A stretch of 64,000 bases of DNA from positions 2,805,181-2,869,180 of the forward strand of contig VXAY01006780.1 in NCBI GenBank assembly GCA_013399855.1, in the 5' to 3' direction. The notes below the pieces were generated by a model. The model ran no database searches and had not been told where the DNA came from. It saw only the letters and a program-made list of their open reading frames with translations. Position numbers and translations under genes: made by a program. The DNA comes from Oxyruncus cristatus (lineage: Eukaryota; Chordata; Aves; Passeriformes; Cotingidae). Of this stretch, positions 17,211 to 31,063 are shown piece by piece. The first letter of the stretch is position 1. Every line of letters begins with the position of its first letter.

Positions 17211-18992
17211 AGCATTATATTATCAAAAGCAAGCTAGAAGGAAAAATGACAGGGGGCATATACAAAGATGACCTCTTTGGAAAGAAGACTGGTCTCAAAT
17301 CAGGACACAGGAACACGCAGACAACCCAGCAAGGGCTATATTAACTTTAAAAGACTTTACCTGCCAATTTAGGCAAATATGCAGCAATCACTTTGTTGCT
17401 CTGTTATGTTAAATAATTCTTTGAATATGAGCATGCGAATTCATACTGAGTTTGCTGGGAATTTGCTGCTAGACTTGACACTAAACATATCCTACTGGGT
17501 AGCCAGGGCATGTCAGGCTGTGGGCTTCTCAGACCTCATAAAGTAAACAAGGTTACGGCTGGTCAGTACATGTCTGGGGCATCTCCAAGGAAAATCCAGG
17601 GTGCTATCAAAAGCAGTGTAGCTAAATCAGTTGCTGGCACTCTTCCCTCTGAGTCAGTTTTGAAGTGATATCCCAATATGCTTTGGGGACACTATTTTTG
17701 GTAGAGGTGCTGGCTTGTAGACAGGATATAAAACTGAGGCCTTGACCTCACAGGATTATTAAAGAGCCCATGAAAAACAGTGCAAACCCCTGTGTCTGGA
17801 ACAGATAAAAGCTGAATATATTTATTTTTTTCCACTAACACCTTTTTTCTTATTTCTGATAAAGTTTGTATTCTTCCTGCATGCAGGTGCCCCATCCTTG
17901 AAGGTGGTGCACTTCAACTGCAAGCAGAGGGAACATTTCAGACACAGTTCATAATCTGCAGAACATGCTGAGTGCTAGGATTTCTGATACCCAGTGTTTT
18001 AGTTTAGTTACAATAAAGTATCAGGGAAAATTAATAAGCATGAAACATGATGCTCAGGAGGTCAATGCCAAGCTCTGGGGGAGGCTGGGACTGGAGCTGG
18101 GGCGGCTGGGAAGGCTCCAGCCCTGAGTGGGGCACTTTCCTAGCTAGAAAAAGTGCACACATGGAGCACGACTGACAGAGTCCAGAGGCAGCTCTGCTGT
18201 TCAGGGCTCCTACAGCGCAGATAAGATTGTGGTGAAGTGGGATGCCTTGCAGAGGGGGATGGTGAATCCTTTGGGCTTCAAAAGCCTTGTGCCGTCACTC
18301 CGAAATAAAGTGACATAACACGGAGATGTTCAAAGCCTGGTGATAACTTGGGTTTGTCCACCCTGGCTGCAGGTACCAGCAAGTCTGTGTACTCAGTACA
18401 GTGAGTTAGATGCCAAAGCCCCCAGTTAAGCACTTCAGTAAGTGAACTGATTTGCAAATGTGCTGAGCACTCAGCAGCTCCTCTTGACTTCTAAGTCCTC
18501 TTAACTTTGTCCTTCTCTCAAAATTCCCACCAGTTGTCAGGGAAGAAAGCTCAGGAGAAACTCAGGAGCTTTTTCTCTCTGCCTCTCTCCAGACCATAAA
18601 CTCTGGCATTCATGTATCTCCCACTTGCTGTGCTTTCCTTGTAGCATCCTATTTTTAATATAAAGCCAATGTGTTAGCCAGTGTAAGCCTTTCCAAAAGA
18701 GGAAATAAAACAGGAAAATCCTTACACAAACTCTGTGTTCTGATTTAAAACCACAGATTCTCTGCTAGGTTTGTGCCAGTCAGATTCCAGCCCCAGAAGG
18801 ACTTAAACTACATGATCAGAGCCAGTACACAAACAAATATTTCTGCTATCAAGGAGAACCATTTTTATCACTGTTGGTGCTAAAGAGATTGGTTGCACAC
18901 GCTAAGATTTTAAAGGGGCCTGCAGCTGAGTGCTCCACCTGGAGCACTGGTGATTGCTAAAAGTCATGTTATCCCACTCTAGCTGAACAAAA

Positions 18993-19180
18993 GATCATAG
19001 ACTGGTTTGAGTTGGATCATACAGTTCCAACGCCCCTGCCATGGGCAGGGACACCTTCCACTAGACCTACTCCAACCAGGTCTTGAACACTTCCAGGTGT
19101 GGGGCAGCCACAGCTTCTCTGGGCAACCTGTGCCAGGGCCTCACCACCCTCCCAGGGGAGAACTTCTCAGATCCCCAAAG
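18993..19180 (-). mobile_element. CR1 LINE 3'-end fragment
   Basis: This is a minus-oriented CR1. On the plus strand it starts with gatcatagactggtttgagt, the reverse complement of the CR1 tail. It continues through catgggcagggacacctt, cttgaacacttccaggtg, ggggcagccacagcttctct and gcctcaccaccctcccagg. It is truncated at the 5' end, as usual for CR1. Confidence 0.92.
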
Positions 19181-19566
19181 GACCAGTACCCATAGTCCTG
19201 CCTTAGCAGTAGTGTCTCTGCAAGTCACTGTCCATACTCTCTCCTTGGACTATCTGGATTATGTCATAGCAAAATACAATCAATGCACCTTTGATCAATG
19301 GAGCAGGGCGGTGACAGGTACTCTTAATTCACTGTTGTTAGTGAGTATTGACAAGCCAGTAATGATCATGCTGCTGGGTGTCATTCATGCTGGGGGCATT
19401 AGCATTCTTTAAAGGTCAAAAAACAAATCCTTCTAGAAGGCGGAATTCCATACAGTTAATGGAAAACCTGGGCCTGGCGAAGTCAAGATGTGTGAGGTTA
19501 TCAGGGCTAAAGTTGGCACAGTTATTGGTATTATCAATGACTTCAGCAATTTGCAGGTGTACAAAT

Positions 19567-19662
19567 GACAGAATCACAGAACATCCTGAGTTGGAAGGGA
19601 CCCACATGGATCATCAAATTCCAGCTCCTGGCCCTGCACTGGACAACCCCAAAAATCACACA
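19567..19662 (-). mobile_element. CR1 LINE 3'-end fragment, second subfamily
   Basis: This is a short minus-oriented CR1 end reading gacagaatcacagaacatcc, gagttggaagggacccaca and tggccctgcactggacaac. The wording differs from the copy 400 bases upstream, so this is a separate insertion of another CR1 subfamily rather than a continuation. Confidence 0.85.
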
Positions 19663-19906
19663 CAAAGACACGTACACACGACATGGATGAACACAATGTG
19701 GAAAAAACAGCATAAGAAAATTTCCAGGTTTATGTGCACAGATCAGATCATTTCTAGAAGTCTGGTCAGAGTCCTTGGATCCTCCAAGGGATCCATGGGA
19801 AGCTGATTTCTGTAGGCATTTATCTGCACTCTGATTCGGAGTCTGTCCATTTTCAGCTGAGTACCAGATGAGCTTATCAATTTGCACATGCAAGTTTGCA
19901 GAATAA

Positions 19907-19920
19907 TTTTTTTTTTTTTT
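19907..19920. repeat. Poly-T tract (14)
   Basis: An uninterrupted T run in intron 4, about 200 bases from exon 4. In gene orientation it is a poly-A shortly downstream of the exon 4 donor, so it is not a splice acceptor tract. Confidence 0.9.
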
Positions 19921-19953
19921 AACTTAGTTTAAGATTCTGCTATTTTGTTTTTA

Positions 19954-20229
<276 letters not shown>

Positions 20230-22303
20230 TTAGCTGTAAGCATTTAATGACAGTATTCTCAAATACTTTACTTTCATTTAGACCTAAAATGTGACATATA
20301 ATTTCCCACTTAGCAGTAATTATTGTTTATGTAGGTGGGTAACTAGTCATACAGCTATGTAGGCTGCTTTGTGGTTTCTATCTAGAGGTTAGGAAAGCTA
20401 ACATGACACATCAGCAGGGAGATTTTTACATGTTAAAGCATCTCAACAGGAAATCTGAAACAAAAGAGGACTATTTTAATAAACCGTTACCTTGGATGAC
20501 CCCTAATGACTTCACAATTGAAATGAAAATACTGTACCTAGGAAACAGACAGGACAGCTAAGTTCCATAATCGTTTTAAACATTATTCTCTAAAGAAACA
20601 TCTGATCAGGATTATCTACCCATTCATTCAAACAAAACAAGATTTAAAGATGTAGTCTTCATTTTTCTAAGGTTACACTAGGGAATCTTAAAATAGCAGA
20701 TGGTTAAAAAAATTTAAATGAAGGCCTTTCACACCAAAAAAATATTCTACCGTTTCAAATTAGGCTTTGAAAAGAAAAATAAACCTCAATGTAAGAAAAG
20801 TGTTAACTTTGTGCTGTGGACTATCTGTAGGAATCAGGGCGGACACATCCACACTCGTCTCCCTTGTGCAAGGAATGCCTCTACACTCGGTATCAAAATG
20901 TTATTGCACTTTACATAACAGTATTTTCCTTCTTCTCTGCAAACATGCCTACCACCAAATGTTCATTTAATTTTCACGGGTATGATCAGTGACAAAAGGA
21001 GCAGCGCTGGGGCCGCAGCCCAGTGCGAGTGCGAGGGGTGGGGTACGGCAGCTCATGCGGGACAGAGCTGGACTTCAATTAGAGGGAGGTCTGCAGTTGG
21101 TCGGCCAGGCTGACCTCCTGCTTTTGAAATCAGGGTCAAAGGAGAAATCGCAGGATAAAGAGATTATTAAAAGAACTGTAAAGTCCTACTTGCCCACAGG
21201 ATAAGTGCCATACCTTTTTAGGTTGTCCTACTTAGAGTCACTGATTCCGGCGCACGCACACATATATTATTGAATGTTTTGCAGGGACACCATCTGCTCC
21301 ATCATTAATTGTTTGTCAGGCTCAGTACGATTTCTCTACATTCCATATATTCTACTGTACCCCACGCTCATCCCGGGAATACCTGTTCACCTTTCTCTAA
21401 GGACCAGAGCAATAGGACTAATGCAAGTTGCACATTTGATTCCCTGGCTTTCTTTAGAGGTTGCTTAATAAAAACAACATATACAACATGTCCCTTTGAC
21501 ATTTCTACCTGGAGAATAGGATGCAAAAGAAATACATCTTGTGTGCAGGACTACAGAGGGTGGAATGTCAGGGAATGTGTCAAGGACAGGATTGGGAGAG
21601 ATCTGGAGGGAGGCAAGCCGTTCATCTCCAGCCAAGATCTGATGGAATTCTGCTCCCACACAGAAGAAGTTCCCTGTTACTGTGAGGAGCCCACGGTGCC
21701 AGATGAACGCAGTCGCTAAGCTAACAGACTCCAGACAAGTTTCTACATCAGGCATCTTTTTATACTTCAGCAATAATGATGAGTTTTCAAACTGTGTATA
21801 TGTATATCTTTGGGCATCCTTGTGTATGTGTGTATACATATGTATTATGTACACAAACATATAAATATACACAAATCTGTCATGCTCCAGCTGTAGATAA
21901 ATGTACTATAAAATATTGAAATTGATGCTGAAATTCAACACAAACAAATTCCTCAATCTGCAAACAAGGTTTTTATTTACATCAAGAGAATAAATTTTTC
22001 TCTACTTCAAATGAATAAATGCTCTTACGAGCTTTTATTTTTCCTTATTTTCAACTTAGAAATGGCTCTCAGATAGCTGTGAAAGCTTTTGCTGGATCTG
22101 CTTTGTATTTTCCCATAATAAAGGTGATGACTACCTCATTCTGCTTTTTAGAAACGGCTGCTGGCCATACACAACGTTTGTTCATCGACAATTTCCTAAG
22201 TATTTTTAATATGAAGATCTACTTTTCATATGCTGCAGCAGACCTGCCTATTGAATTAAATGATCTGTGAATTAAAAATAATTCTCTTAGGTCTTCACTG
22301 AAA

Positions 22304-22358
22304 CCACTCATGTGCCTAAAATTAAGCATATGCTTAAGTGCCTTGCTGGATCAGGGCC
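22304..22358. repeat. Ancient amniote interspersed repeat fragment
   Basis: The run actcatgtgcctaaaatta, agcatatgcttaagtg, ccttgctggatcagggcc matches a phrase common in turtle, crocodile and bird introns, of the type 'catgtgcttaaagttaagc ... tgctggatcggggcc'. The exact family name is uncertain. It is heavily eroded. Confidence 0.55.
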
Positions 22359-23726
22359 AGGATGCTTACTACTCCGCAGAGCCCTTCAGAGGGAAGCCAG
22401 TCTATGCTATATAACTTCTCACACTGTGCTCATCATGGCAGTATCTGAGCAACTTCCAGAAGTGCATCCAGCAATGCCACGAACATCTGTCACGTGTTGT
22501 TTTTTTCACAGTGCACCATCCTGGCTCTGCTCTGGTGTCCATTCCCACCTGTATTTCTCAGGCAGGTTCCTAGCTCACGAAGAGTGAAGGTGAAATTTAA
22601 ATATGGGAGGAAAAAAAAACCCCAAATCACAGCCACTGTAGCACATTTGGCTGATTTTTTAAATAGTCTAGAGCCCTTGTAATTATCCAATAAAAATGTG
22701 ATTGTCGCACAGCTAACAGCATTACCTTAACTTGGCAAACACAGGTAAAACCAGAAATGAAAATGCCATTTTAAATATACTCTAACTCTCAGGGCACGAG
22801 AGAAGTTGAATAAGTTCTCTTGGACCTGCTGACCTCATTATTCCTATTTTGGGTATACTTGAAATGTCTGCATAGTTCTGGAGGAACATTCCTCGTGGTT
22901 GTAACAGTAATCATTAAACAACAGCATGCAACGAGTGTGATTAGATTTTCACCCTTCAATACTGCAAATAAACATTTCACAAAAGAAAGGTAAATTTCAA
23001 AATTCTCCAATTTGCTATTCAGTTATAAACATTAGGAAATCAGAGGCTCCTCTTGCCAATCATTAATAATATCTTGATACCCATAAAAGCAATGCTTAGA
23101 GCTGTATAAGGAATTTATTTTGATGCACTGTTAGTGTGTGAATTTGCAGCTCACTAGAACCCCATGGAGGTTTAAAGATTTGCCTGGATGGCTAAGATTG
23201 CAAAATCCAGGCCTAAGACTGTCATTTTTGCTGAGCTAGGATAACAGTGCAATAAGAAAATGAGAGAAACAGGACAAAGAAGCTAGAAATGTAAATGAAG
23301 AATGACTGGGAAATAGCAGGATTGACAAAATACATGAAGAAAACTTTAACAGGGGTCAAAATGCAAAGATATATCAATTTGGCCATTCCACTTAATTCTG
23401 AATGAGAAAAAAAAATCGGTAAAGTCAAGCAATTACATATGCAGATGTTAGCATTAACGAGCTCCTGTACTGAAAAGATGATTAGACATCTTGAAAGCTC
23501 ATGAGATTTACTTTTCATGCTGCACTTTACTGAAATATGTTCCCTGCGATAGTTTTGCTCAATATCCCAAAGATAGGACATTGAAACTGCTGTATATGAC
23601 AAGTTATCTCCGCAGCTTTGTGCGACACTCACAGTTTGGTGATGAACCAGGTGTTCAAAATTAACCTCATGGAGCTCATTCACTGAAATTCTGGGTACAG
23701 ATTAAGACACCTGGCTGGCCAAAGGA

Positions 23727-23795
23727 GGCCCTGACTCAGCAAAGCCGCCGCAGCACATGCTTCATTTTCCTCACACGCCTGACTAAAGCACATGG
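23727..23795. repeat. Ancient amniote repeat fragment, opposite orientation
   Basis: The run ggccctgactcagcaaagc, gcacatgcttcattttcc, actaaagcacatgg reads as the reverse-orientation form of the same family as the fragment 1.4 kb away at 22304-22358. The family name is uncertain. Confidence 0.5.
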
Positions 23796-24215
23796 TTATT
23801 GCCCTGCCAGATAAAGGTGGGCTGACAACATCGAGGACGAATTACAATATACTGTTGAATCATTCCTTCAACGCAAGTCTAGGTGTAGGTAGGACTTTGC
23901 GCATTTCTTAAGATCTCACTTCAGCTCATGAGGATGATCATATTTCCCCTAAAGGGAAAAAATCCCAGGCTAATAAGATCAAATTCAATAAAGCAGATCA
24001 GGATAGTGACTAACAAATCATATGCTGTTACCCAATCACACTTTTGTTATATTGTACAAATGTGGTGAAACACTATCATAACAGGTACCACATGGAAAAC
24101 ATCCTACCATAGCTTGATGACTGCTTTAATTGAGGAGAAAATTCATAATGCAATTTACATATTCTTCTTTTGGATCCCAGGAGAGAAGCCAGAAGAAAAG
24201 GCTTGAATTGCTGGA

Positions 24216-24327
24216 GCCTAATTCTGATCTCAAAGAAGTTTTAAAGAAGTCTTTCTACACTGATCAAACAGAGTTTCACCTCATTTTCTCCTAATTTACA
24301 CTGGCAGAAGAGAAATCAGGATTAGGC
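24216..24327. mobile_element. MITE-like element with inverted ends (112 bp)
   Basis: The left end gcctaattctgat and the right end atcaggattaggc are inverted copies with 12 of 13 bases matching. The inside contains cctaatttacactgg, a phrase common in an old palindromic amniote repeat ('gattctgatctc ... gatttacactgg'). There is no coding capacity. It is probably a non-autonomous DNA-transposon relic or palindromic ancient repeat. Confidence 0.5.
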
Positions 24328-27300
24328 TTGTTGTCTAGTGCTATTTGTTTTGAATTATTAAGCAAACATTCCTATTTCAATGAGTAAACGTGTACAAAGG
24401 CAACTAACCTTCGTCCTAAAATCGAGTTTACAGGGGGAGTATTGTCTGCTTTCCCAATTAATGCTGTAAAAAGGAGTCTCAGACGTTGAGTTACCAATCA
24501 AGAGCTTGTGTTGTAGCTTGAGAAAATCATGACTGATGCAATTACTTTTATGTAGAAAGTCTGAATATGGTCTATAGGTTAAAGTTCATCGGGTTATTGT
24601 TCCTTAATTGAATATCAGAAGATGTTTTCAAGGTGCTCGAGGTATTATTGTTATTTAATCAGCAGGCTTCCTTGTGTAATCCAACAGTATTATTTTTACT
24701 CTAAAATAGTTAGATTGCACCACAAATACAGAAGGTATTTTCTAAACAGAGATACAGCTGGTTTCCTGAAATCCAAGCTTAAATGAAACAGGGAGAGAGT
24801 TACTCTTCTGAAGATGAAGAAGTCCAAATCCAGTTATTTCTGTTCCACTACAGTCTGAGTGACTATATATTAAGATTTGAAGAACAGCCTTTTGGGAGAT
24901 TTTGATTCCTTTTCAGTGTTTTATATTACACAAGTCCCCCAAACTAGCACTGAACCCATTTCTAAAGCCTTTTTCATGTTCAGCATCTCACTATACATAG
25001 CCATCTTAAAACCTTAAAATAGTAATAATCAATTAGGGTCTCAAGCCTATTATCTTAACCAAATGCCTGATTAAAAGAAAAGCCCTCTCTGCTCGAAGTG
25101 CAACTTGATTCCTTTTGGGTTTATCCTCTATCTAGATAATCCCATGTTTCACAAACAATGCGGAGCAATAATGTTGATGAGAAAATTAATGTCTGTATCA
25201 CACCGCGCATGCAGGCCTGGAGAGAGGGGATGTTATCAGAGGGAACCCGGCTCACCCCGAGGACTCCCAAAAGATTAGCTGTTCCATGGCTTCACTGGCT
25301 GAGGAGGACGGGGGTGATGGAGTTAGCCCTAATCTGCATTCTCCAGCAAAAAGGAAAAGGCTGAACAGGCGTGCTTCAGTCAAGACCTTCATCACATTTA
25401 CACTCTGCTTAATTGGAAGGTGAGTTTATCAAGGCTGGGCTGACCTGCCACTGCAGAGAAAAACTTCAGCATTATCCCACATTGGAAATACAAAGAAAGA
25501 TTCATGCGGCCAAGCCACATTCACTAACTTCTCTAAAAAAAAAAAGAGACTATTGAAGAGACCATCCATCCCAGCCACAATACTCTGTCCAAGACAATGT
25601 CTGTGTCATTCCCATGGCAGACAGCACCTGTGCACAGGCCTGGATATTGCACGTAGCAGTAATGAAATCTGCATTTACCAACAGCCCCCAAATACTGATG
25701 GCCAGAGCTGCCACAGTGGCCTTGTTTTAATTGCTTTGTACAAAATGCATTCTTCAAATTTGTAAATGATAAGCCTTTAATGGTAAATTAGACCACATTT
25801 TTAATTCATGGACGTTTTATAGAAGAGTTAAGCAAGACATTATACATTAGAGGTGATACAGAAACCTCTCTCGCTCCCTGACAAATGCTCCCACTTCTAT
25901 TTCGGCTTGTTATTTCCAATTTAATTTTAATGCCACAGCAATAGCTCACCTTGGACAAATTGCACATTTTCTTATGAAATAACTGCAGTGCCACATGTCA
26001 CAGATGCCGTTATTCTCCCTGACTTGCCTACCTGCCTTTGGCTGAGGTTTTAAGAAGCACCAGAACTTTCTTTGTGGCCATAGCAGGATGGATTAGACCG
26101 TCCAGGGCATGTCGTGTTAGTACAATAGAGGAACACTTTTAAGACTTTAAAGTCATGTAATACAATTCTAGGCTGGATCTTTCTTGTTAAAAAAAGTAGA
26201 ATGGGAGTGATTGAAAGAGAAAAGGGCCAATATTTGACAACAGAAATCAGCATAACCTCCTAACAGCGGCAGTCATGGATGACTGCCCTTTGACCCAGGG
26301 AGATTATGTGGGATTTCAATGACAACAGCTGGAAGTGAGCATGTGAGAATAGAGAACACAGATCTGAGGCCTCCTACAAAAGACTGCACAATCCCTGCCC
26401 AGATCTGAGTGTTGATTAGAAATTGTTTCCTGGTCCTGGCTTAATAGACTGTGATAATGAAAGTTTTGTTAACCCTTCACAATATGCAAAACCATTGGTA
26501 AATGATTTGCCTTTTTGGGTTTTTAGCTAAAAAGTCTGTATCCAGCAGACAGTAAAATTGTCTGTCTAAAATTGCTAGTTTTTGTGGATGCCCAGTGCTC
26601 AAGTTCAGCTCCTTTTCATAAGGTTTTTTGCACTCTTGGTGGCCATGCGGAATCAACATCTGAAGGTGCTGGAAAGTGGTTCCGCGGAAGAACTCTCATC
26701 CCCTCCATAGGGAACCTACCTGACCCAACACAACGGGCAAGAGCTGTACTCCAGAAGTGAATTAGACCACAAATACACATAAAATGTCTCCCTGTGCATT
26801 GCCTTTCATACTTATTTTAGAATCTCAAGTAATAACAATGTTTAATTATTCTTTCAATACGTATCATATTGCAATTCCAGAGTCTGGGTTGCAAATTAAT
26901 AAACGTAGACCAGAGGAAACATGGAATCAGGCTGTGTCACCAACAGCCTGATCCTGCAGCAATCCACTGCAGCTTCATGTCTTAGGAGATTTAACTCATT
27001 TTATATTTAAGTGCAGAGATAGTAGAATTAATGGCAACTTATTACTGTTAATGAACCGATCACAGATTGCAATCAATCATGTCAGGTTTTGTCCAGGTGG
27101 TGGGCACACAGATAGTTCCTTTCTCTTGAAGACAAAGGTCTTTTTGAAACATTGAAAGCACTTCAATTCATGTTAAAGACCTCGTGTAATGGAAACCATT
27201 CCAAGATCTAATATGTCTGGTATGGTTTTTCATTTCTGATGACTCCTAACATTGTTGGGTACTTTTTGATACTTACGTGTGTGAGAAATCAGTTAAATAC

Positions 27301-28146
27301 AGTTTTTTGATACAATGATAAAAATTTAAAATCTCCCTCTCTACCACATACCCAATTTGATAAAAAATTGCATTAATACTGATAGCGGCCTATAGCTTGA
27401 AAAACAACAGATGTCTTAAATTAGCATATTTCTGTTTCAGGTCCTCAATCCAAAAATCAGATTTTAAAGAAAAGAAGAAAAAAAATTTTAAATGGTCATA
27501 CCCATTTGGCAGCTTATAAAATAATGTGCCTCCTCAAAAGCATTTCAAAGTAAATGAGATGAAATCTACCTTGGGATAATAATTCTGGAATATTTATGGC
27601 ATCCAACAATAAAAAGAGTAATAAAAAGAAAAGCCTGCCTCCCTGAAAATAATAATATGAAGGAGTTATTTATCTTCATATTTTCACATCAACCCCAGTT
27701 ACAAGAGCAGTGACAGCTGCGATCTCCAAGGTCTGTGGTGATACTGCCAGTGATTCAGTGTCCAAATGAGCCCAGAGAAACCACCCAGTTTCCTGGAGCT
27801 TCCAGGGAAAGCTGATGGCATGTGCTGCTGCAGAGTGCTCCCTAGGCACCCACCAGCAGGCACCTACCCACAGGCACCCACCCGGTCTCTCATCCCAGGA
27901 AGGGGGGTACTGCTGTCTGTCCTACTCCCCTTCCAAGGCCTTTGTAAAGTGAATGCCCCAATGTCATGAGCTTAGCATTGCATTTACCCCAGGTTCCCCC
28001 AGAGAGCTGAAAAATCTCCTAAAGAGACTAATGTAAGGATAATTTCTATCCAGCTGGTCATTTTTTGATGTCAACATCATGCTTCTGGTACAGCCTGAAA
28101 ACATTGGTTTCTACAACTCAGTTGTCTGCGGCCAATCTCACACACT

Positions 28147-28196
28147 CCATCAACTGTCCTTGCTCTTCTCTCCATCATCTGTCCTTGCTCCTCTTA
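28147..28196. repeat. Two-copy 25-bp tandem repeat
   Basis: ccatcaactgtccttgctct and ccatcatctgtccttgctcc occur in tandem at a 25-base offset in a pyrimidine-rich stretch. Confidence 0.7.
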
Positions 28197-28811
28197 CTCC
28201 CCATCAGGTATCAACTGACATTTTGCCTCCTGAATTTTGTTCACTGATTTCTAGGAAGCTCCTGGCAGGAGCAAAGGCTTGTAGGAGCCGATGGCGGGAC
28301 CACGTTCTGGCCTTCACACTGACAGAGCATCCCTTGGTACATGCAGAGTCTACTTGGGTTTACACTACTTCAAATTAGAATTTAGCTAGAGTATTAATGC
28401 CATAAATATTATTGTTCATGCTGTGTGAAGAACATCAGTGTGAAAATAAATGTAAGGATATTTAAAAACTGGTGTGGAATACTTAGGTATTCAGACTAAT
28501 CACGGGCTGAAATAAGCACATTTGTTTCAAATCCTGTTTATAGCACTGCAGCCCCTCCCTCCTTTAAATCTTCCTCTTAACCATAGTGATGTTTATTGAA
28601 TACCTGTCATTTCTCCAGCAGCATGTGCCAACAGCGGCTCACCAGTGCCAGGCTGCATGAAAACCCTTCTGTCTCCTATTCTCCAAGGGGCTCCCTTAGA
28701 TCAACCACTACCATACCCAATACACTGAAACCCATAAATTTGCAGATACTGCAGTCAAAATTCTTAACAGGAAAGTGCACCCATTTTGCCCAGTGTAGCA
28801 TACTGAAATAT

Positions 28812-28841
28812 CACATGGTGAGAAGCATTTCTCACCATGTG
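28812..28841. repeat. Perfect hairpin, 13-bp stem, 4-base loop
   Basis: The arms cacatggtgagaa (28812-28824) and ttctcaccatgtg (28829-28841) are exact reverse complements around gcat. No T-run follows on either strand, and this is a eukaryotic intron, so a bacterial-type terminator is not implied. Confidence 0.92.
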
Positions 28842-31063
28842 TAAACTGTCAATTTGATTTGAAATTAAAATTTTTGATTAACATGAGCATTTCTGAGCCT
28901 CCCGCTGGCAGCAGCCCTATTGCTGAAAAGTGACATGATTTGTGACACACATGCTGTACAGAAGCCCCATGCCAGCAATTGTTAAACCCATTTTCATTCT
29001 GCTTTAATACGGTATGACACTCAGGAAAATAATTTTAATATTTAGGAGAAAGGGGGTAAAGGCTTAAGGACTGAAGTCTTTTATAGGTGTAAAGCAGGAT
29101 TAGAGCAGCACGAAAAATCAGCACGGGGGTCTCCCCGTCTTGTAAGTCATGTCTCTTTTCAGCAATACGAACCATCTGCAGGAGGCTAAGAAAGGTCCAT
29201 GCTGAAGCACAAAGCCTTCTTTTAAATCCAGTTGATATTTCAAACACAGCATGAGGTACTTTCCACCTATGAATGCTGAGATGCTTGTGCACGGGGAAAT
29301 GCTCGCAACTCCAATAATTAAACCCTCTCGGATGGGAGCTGGGATTTTCTGTTTTCCACAGCGGTCTGTTATTTTTCTGTGTTTATCATTTCCCCGGAGA
29401 TACCAGTGGTCACTGGAGATGCTAACACTTATATGGTGAATTACTTACAAAAGAGGAAAGTTTTGTGACTATTAAAGACTTTTAAGGCCAGGAACCTACC
29501 TCTTCATCAGGGTGGTGGGAAGATTTTTGTGAGTTTAAGCAGCTAGCGAGTGAACACAAGAAGCAGGACGGCTTTGATGTATGCACACAGGAGACAAAAG
29601 TTCAGTGGGGATTTTTATAAACGTAAGCCTGTGTCACTGCTGCAAGCTGCTGACTCAACTGTGTCACCTGCGTGTTTCTCAGTGGATGATTTTTTTTCCA
29701 GTAACATCATGTTCTGAGGAAGTTTATCATGAAACAAGTATCACGAACAGTCATTCTGAGCAGCAGAACAGCTTTGATATGTGTCGACACGCATCTGACT
29801 TTTCTTTGAGCTCCTAACACTATTCATCACATTAAACACTCTGCTCTGCTGGACTCTCTGTTCCTAGTAAACACAGAGCGATTTGTAATTGCCATAATAC
29901 TGCAAGTTAACAAAAAATAGTATTTTAAAAATAACTTTAGATGGTGAAATGAAATACCAGAATGATTCAGATGCCCTGGAACTACTTAGGCCTGAATATT
30001 AAGCTGTGGGCTCATTTATGTTAATAACAACACTCAAAAACTCAATCTGCATGATAAACACGATCCTCAATAAAGCCATGATACATAGTTACTGTAAGTA
30101 TGCAGGTTCTTTTAAACAAGTCTTCAGTTTAAGTAAGCATTGTGTGTAAATATCTAGTTTTAATTAGTATATTGCCAAGAAATTATACATCTACACTCAA
30201 CGATGCTGCAATTATTTTAGGATCTATGAAACCCTCCCTCAGCTGGTGGAAACTAAGTGCACCCTCCAAGGTTACCCCTGCAGACGTGCTCGGAGCTGAA
30301 CCAAGAAAGTCTGAAGTCCTGTGAACACAGAATTAGAGGGCTGTAAAACCAGGTATTGTTTTTTTGGGGGTTGGTTTGGGGGTTTTTTTAATGTGCACGT
30401 TCGTTTATAGTTATAGGAATAATCCATGTATTCAGATAATATGGTAGAATTCTCTAGAAAAGCCCAGTGTCCAGGAGGAGCCTGTGGGACAGGGTCAGGT
30501 GAGAATGGGCATCTTCCCTGTCCCAGTTTGCTGAGTGATACCAACACAAACCCTGGTGACTTCATCAGCTGGTTCCTCTCATTCTCACTTCCTGGCACTC
30601 CTCTCTCTTCACACCATGGCACTTCTAAAAGACTGTGGCTGGACACGACGATAATGGAAGCTGTAGAAACATCTGCTGACGATTTGATGGTATAAATGTG
30701 ATGTGAAAGTAAGAATGCTGTGCATGGTGGCTAAGTCACAAAAGGATCAGCCAGTTCCACCTTTCCCCACGGGGCTTCCTCTCCCTTCAAAGCTACTTCT
30801 TACACCTCCTCAGCTGACAGCACCATGAGCAAATTGTAGTTCACAGTAAACCCTGTGGATATTGTGTTACTCTACTGAGCTATTGTCTTGTCCATTGAAT
30901 TCTTGGAATTTTTTCTCCAGGAGGCTGTTACTCCTCTATTCTCTGTACAGAACAATAATCTTCTAACTTTGATAACTTTTAGTCCCGAGTAATTTAGTGA
31001 TTTCCACCAGGTTTACACATTAGTTATCCTTGGGGCTTGAGGAAAGAGATTTTCCACTAGTTA

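Noticed and set aside
23222..23683. 153-codon minus-strand ORF with a hydrophobic C-terminal part
   Set aside because: The Phe/Ser/Ile-rich stretch comes from A/T-rich sequence. There are no splice or start features and no family resemblance.
28812..28841. Hairpin as a transcription terminator
   Set aside because: This is a eukaryotic intron and there is no following T-run on either strand.
30355..30391. G/T-rich run as a G-quadruplex
   Set aside because: Only two runs of five G plus one GG are present, not enough for a standard four-tract motif.
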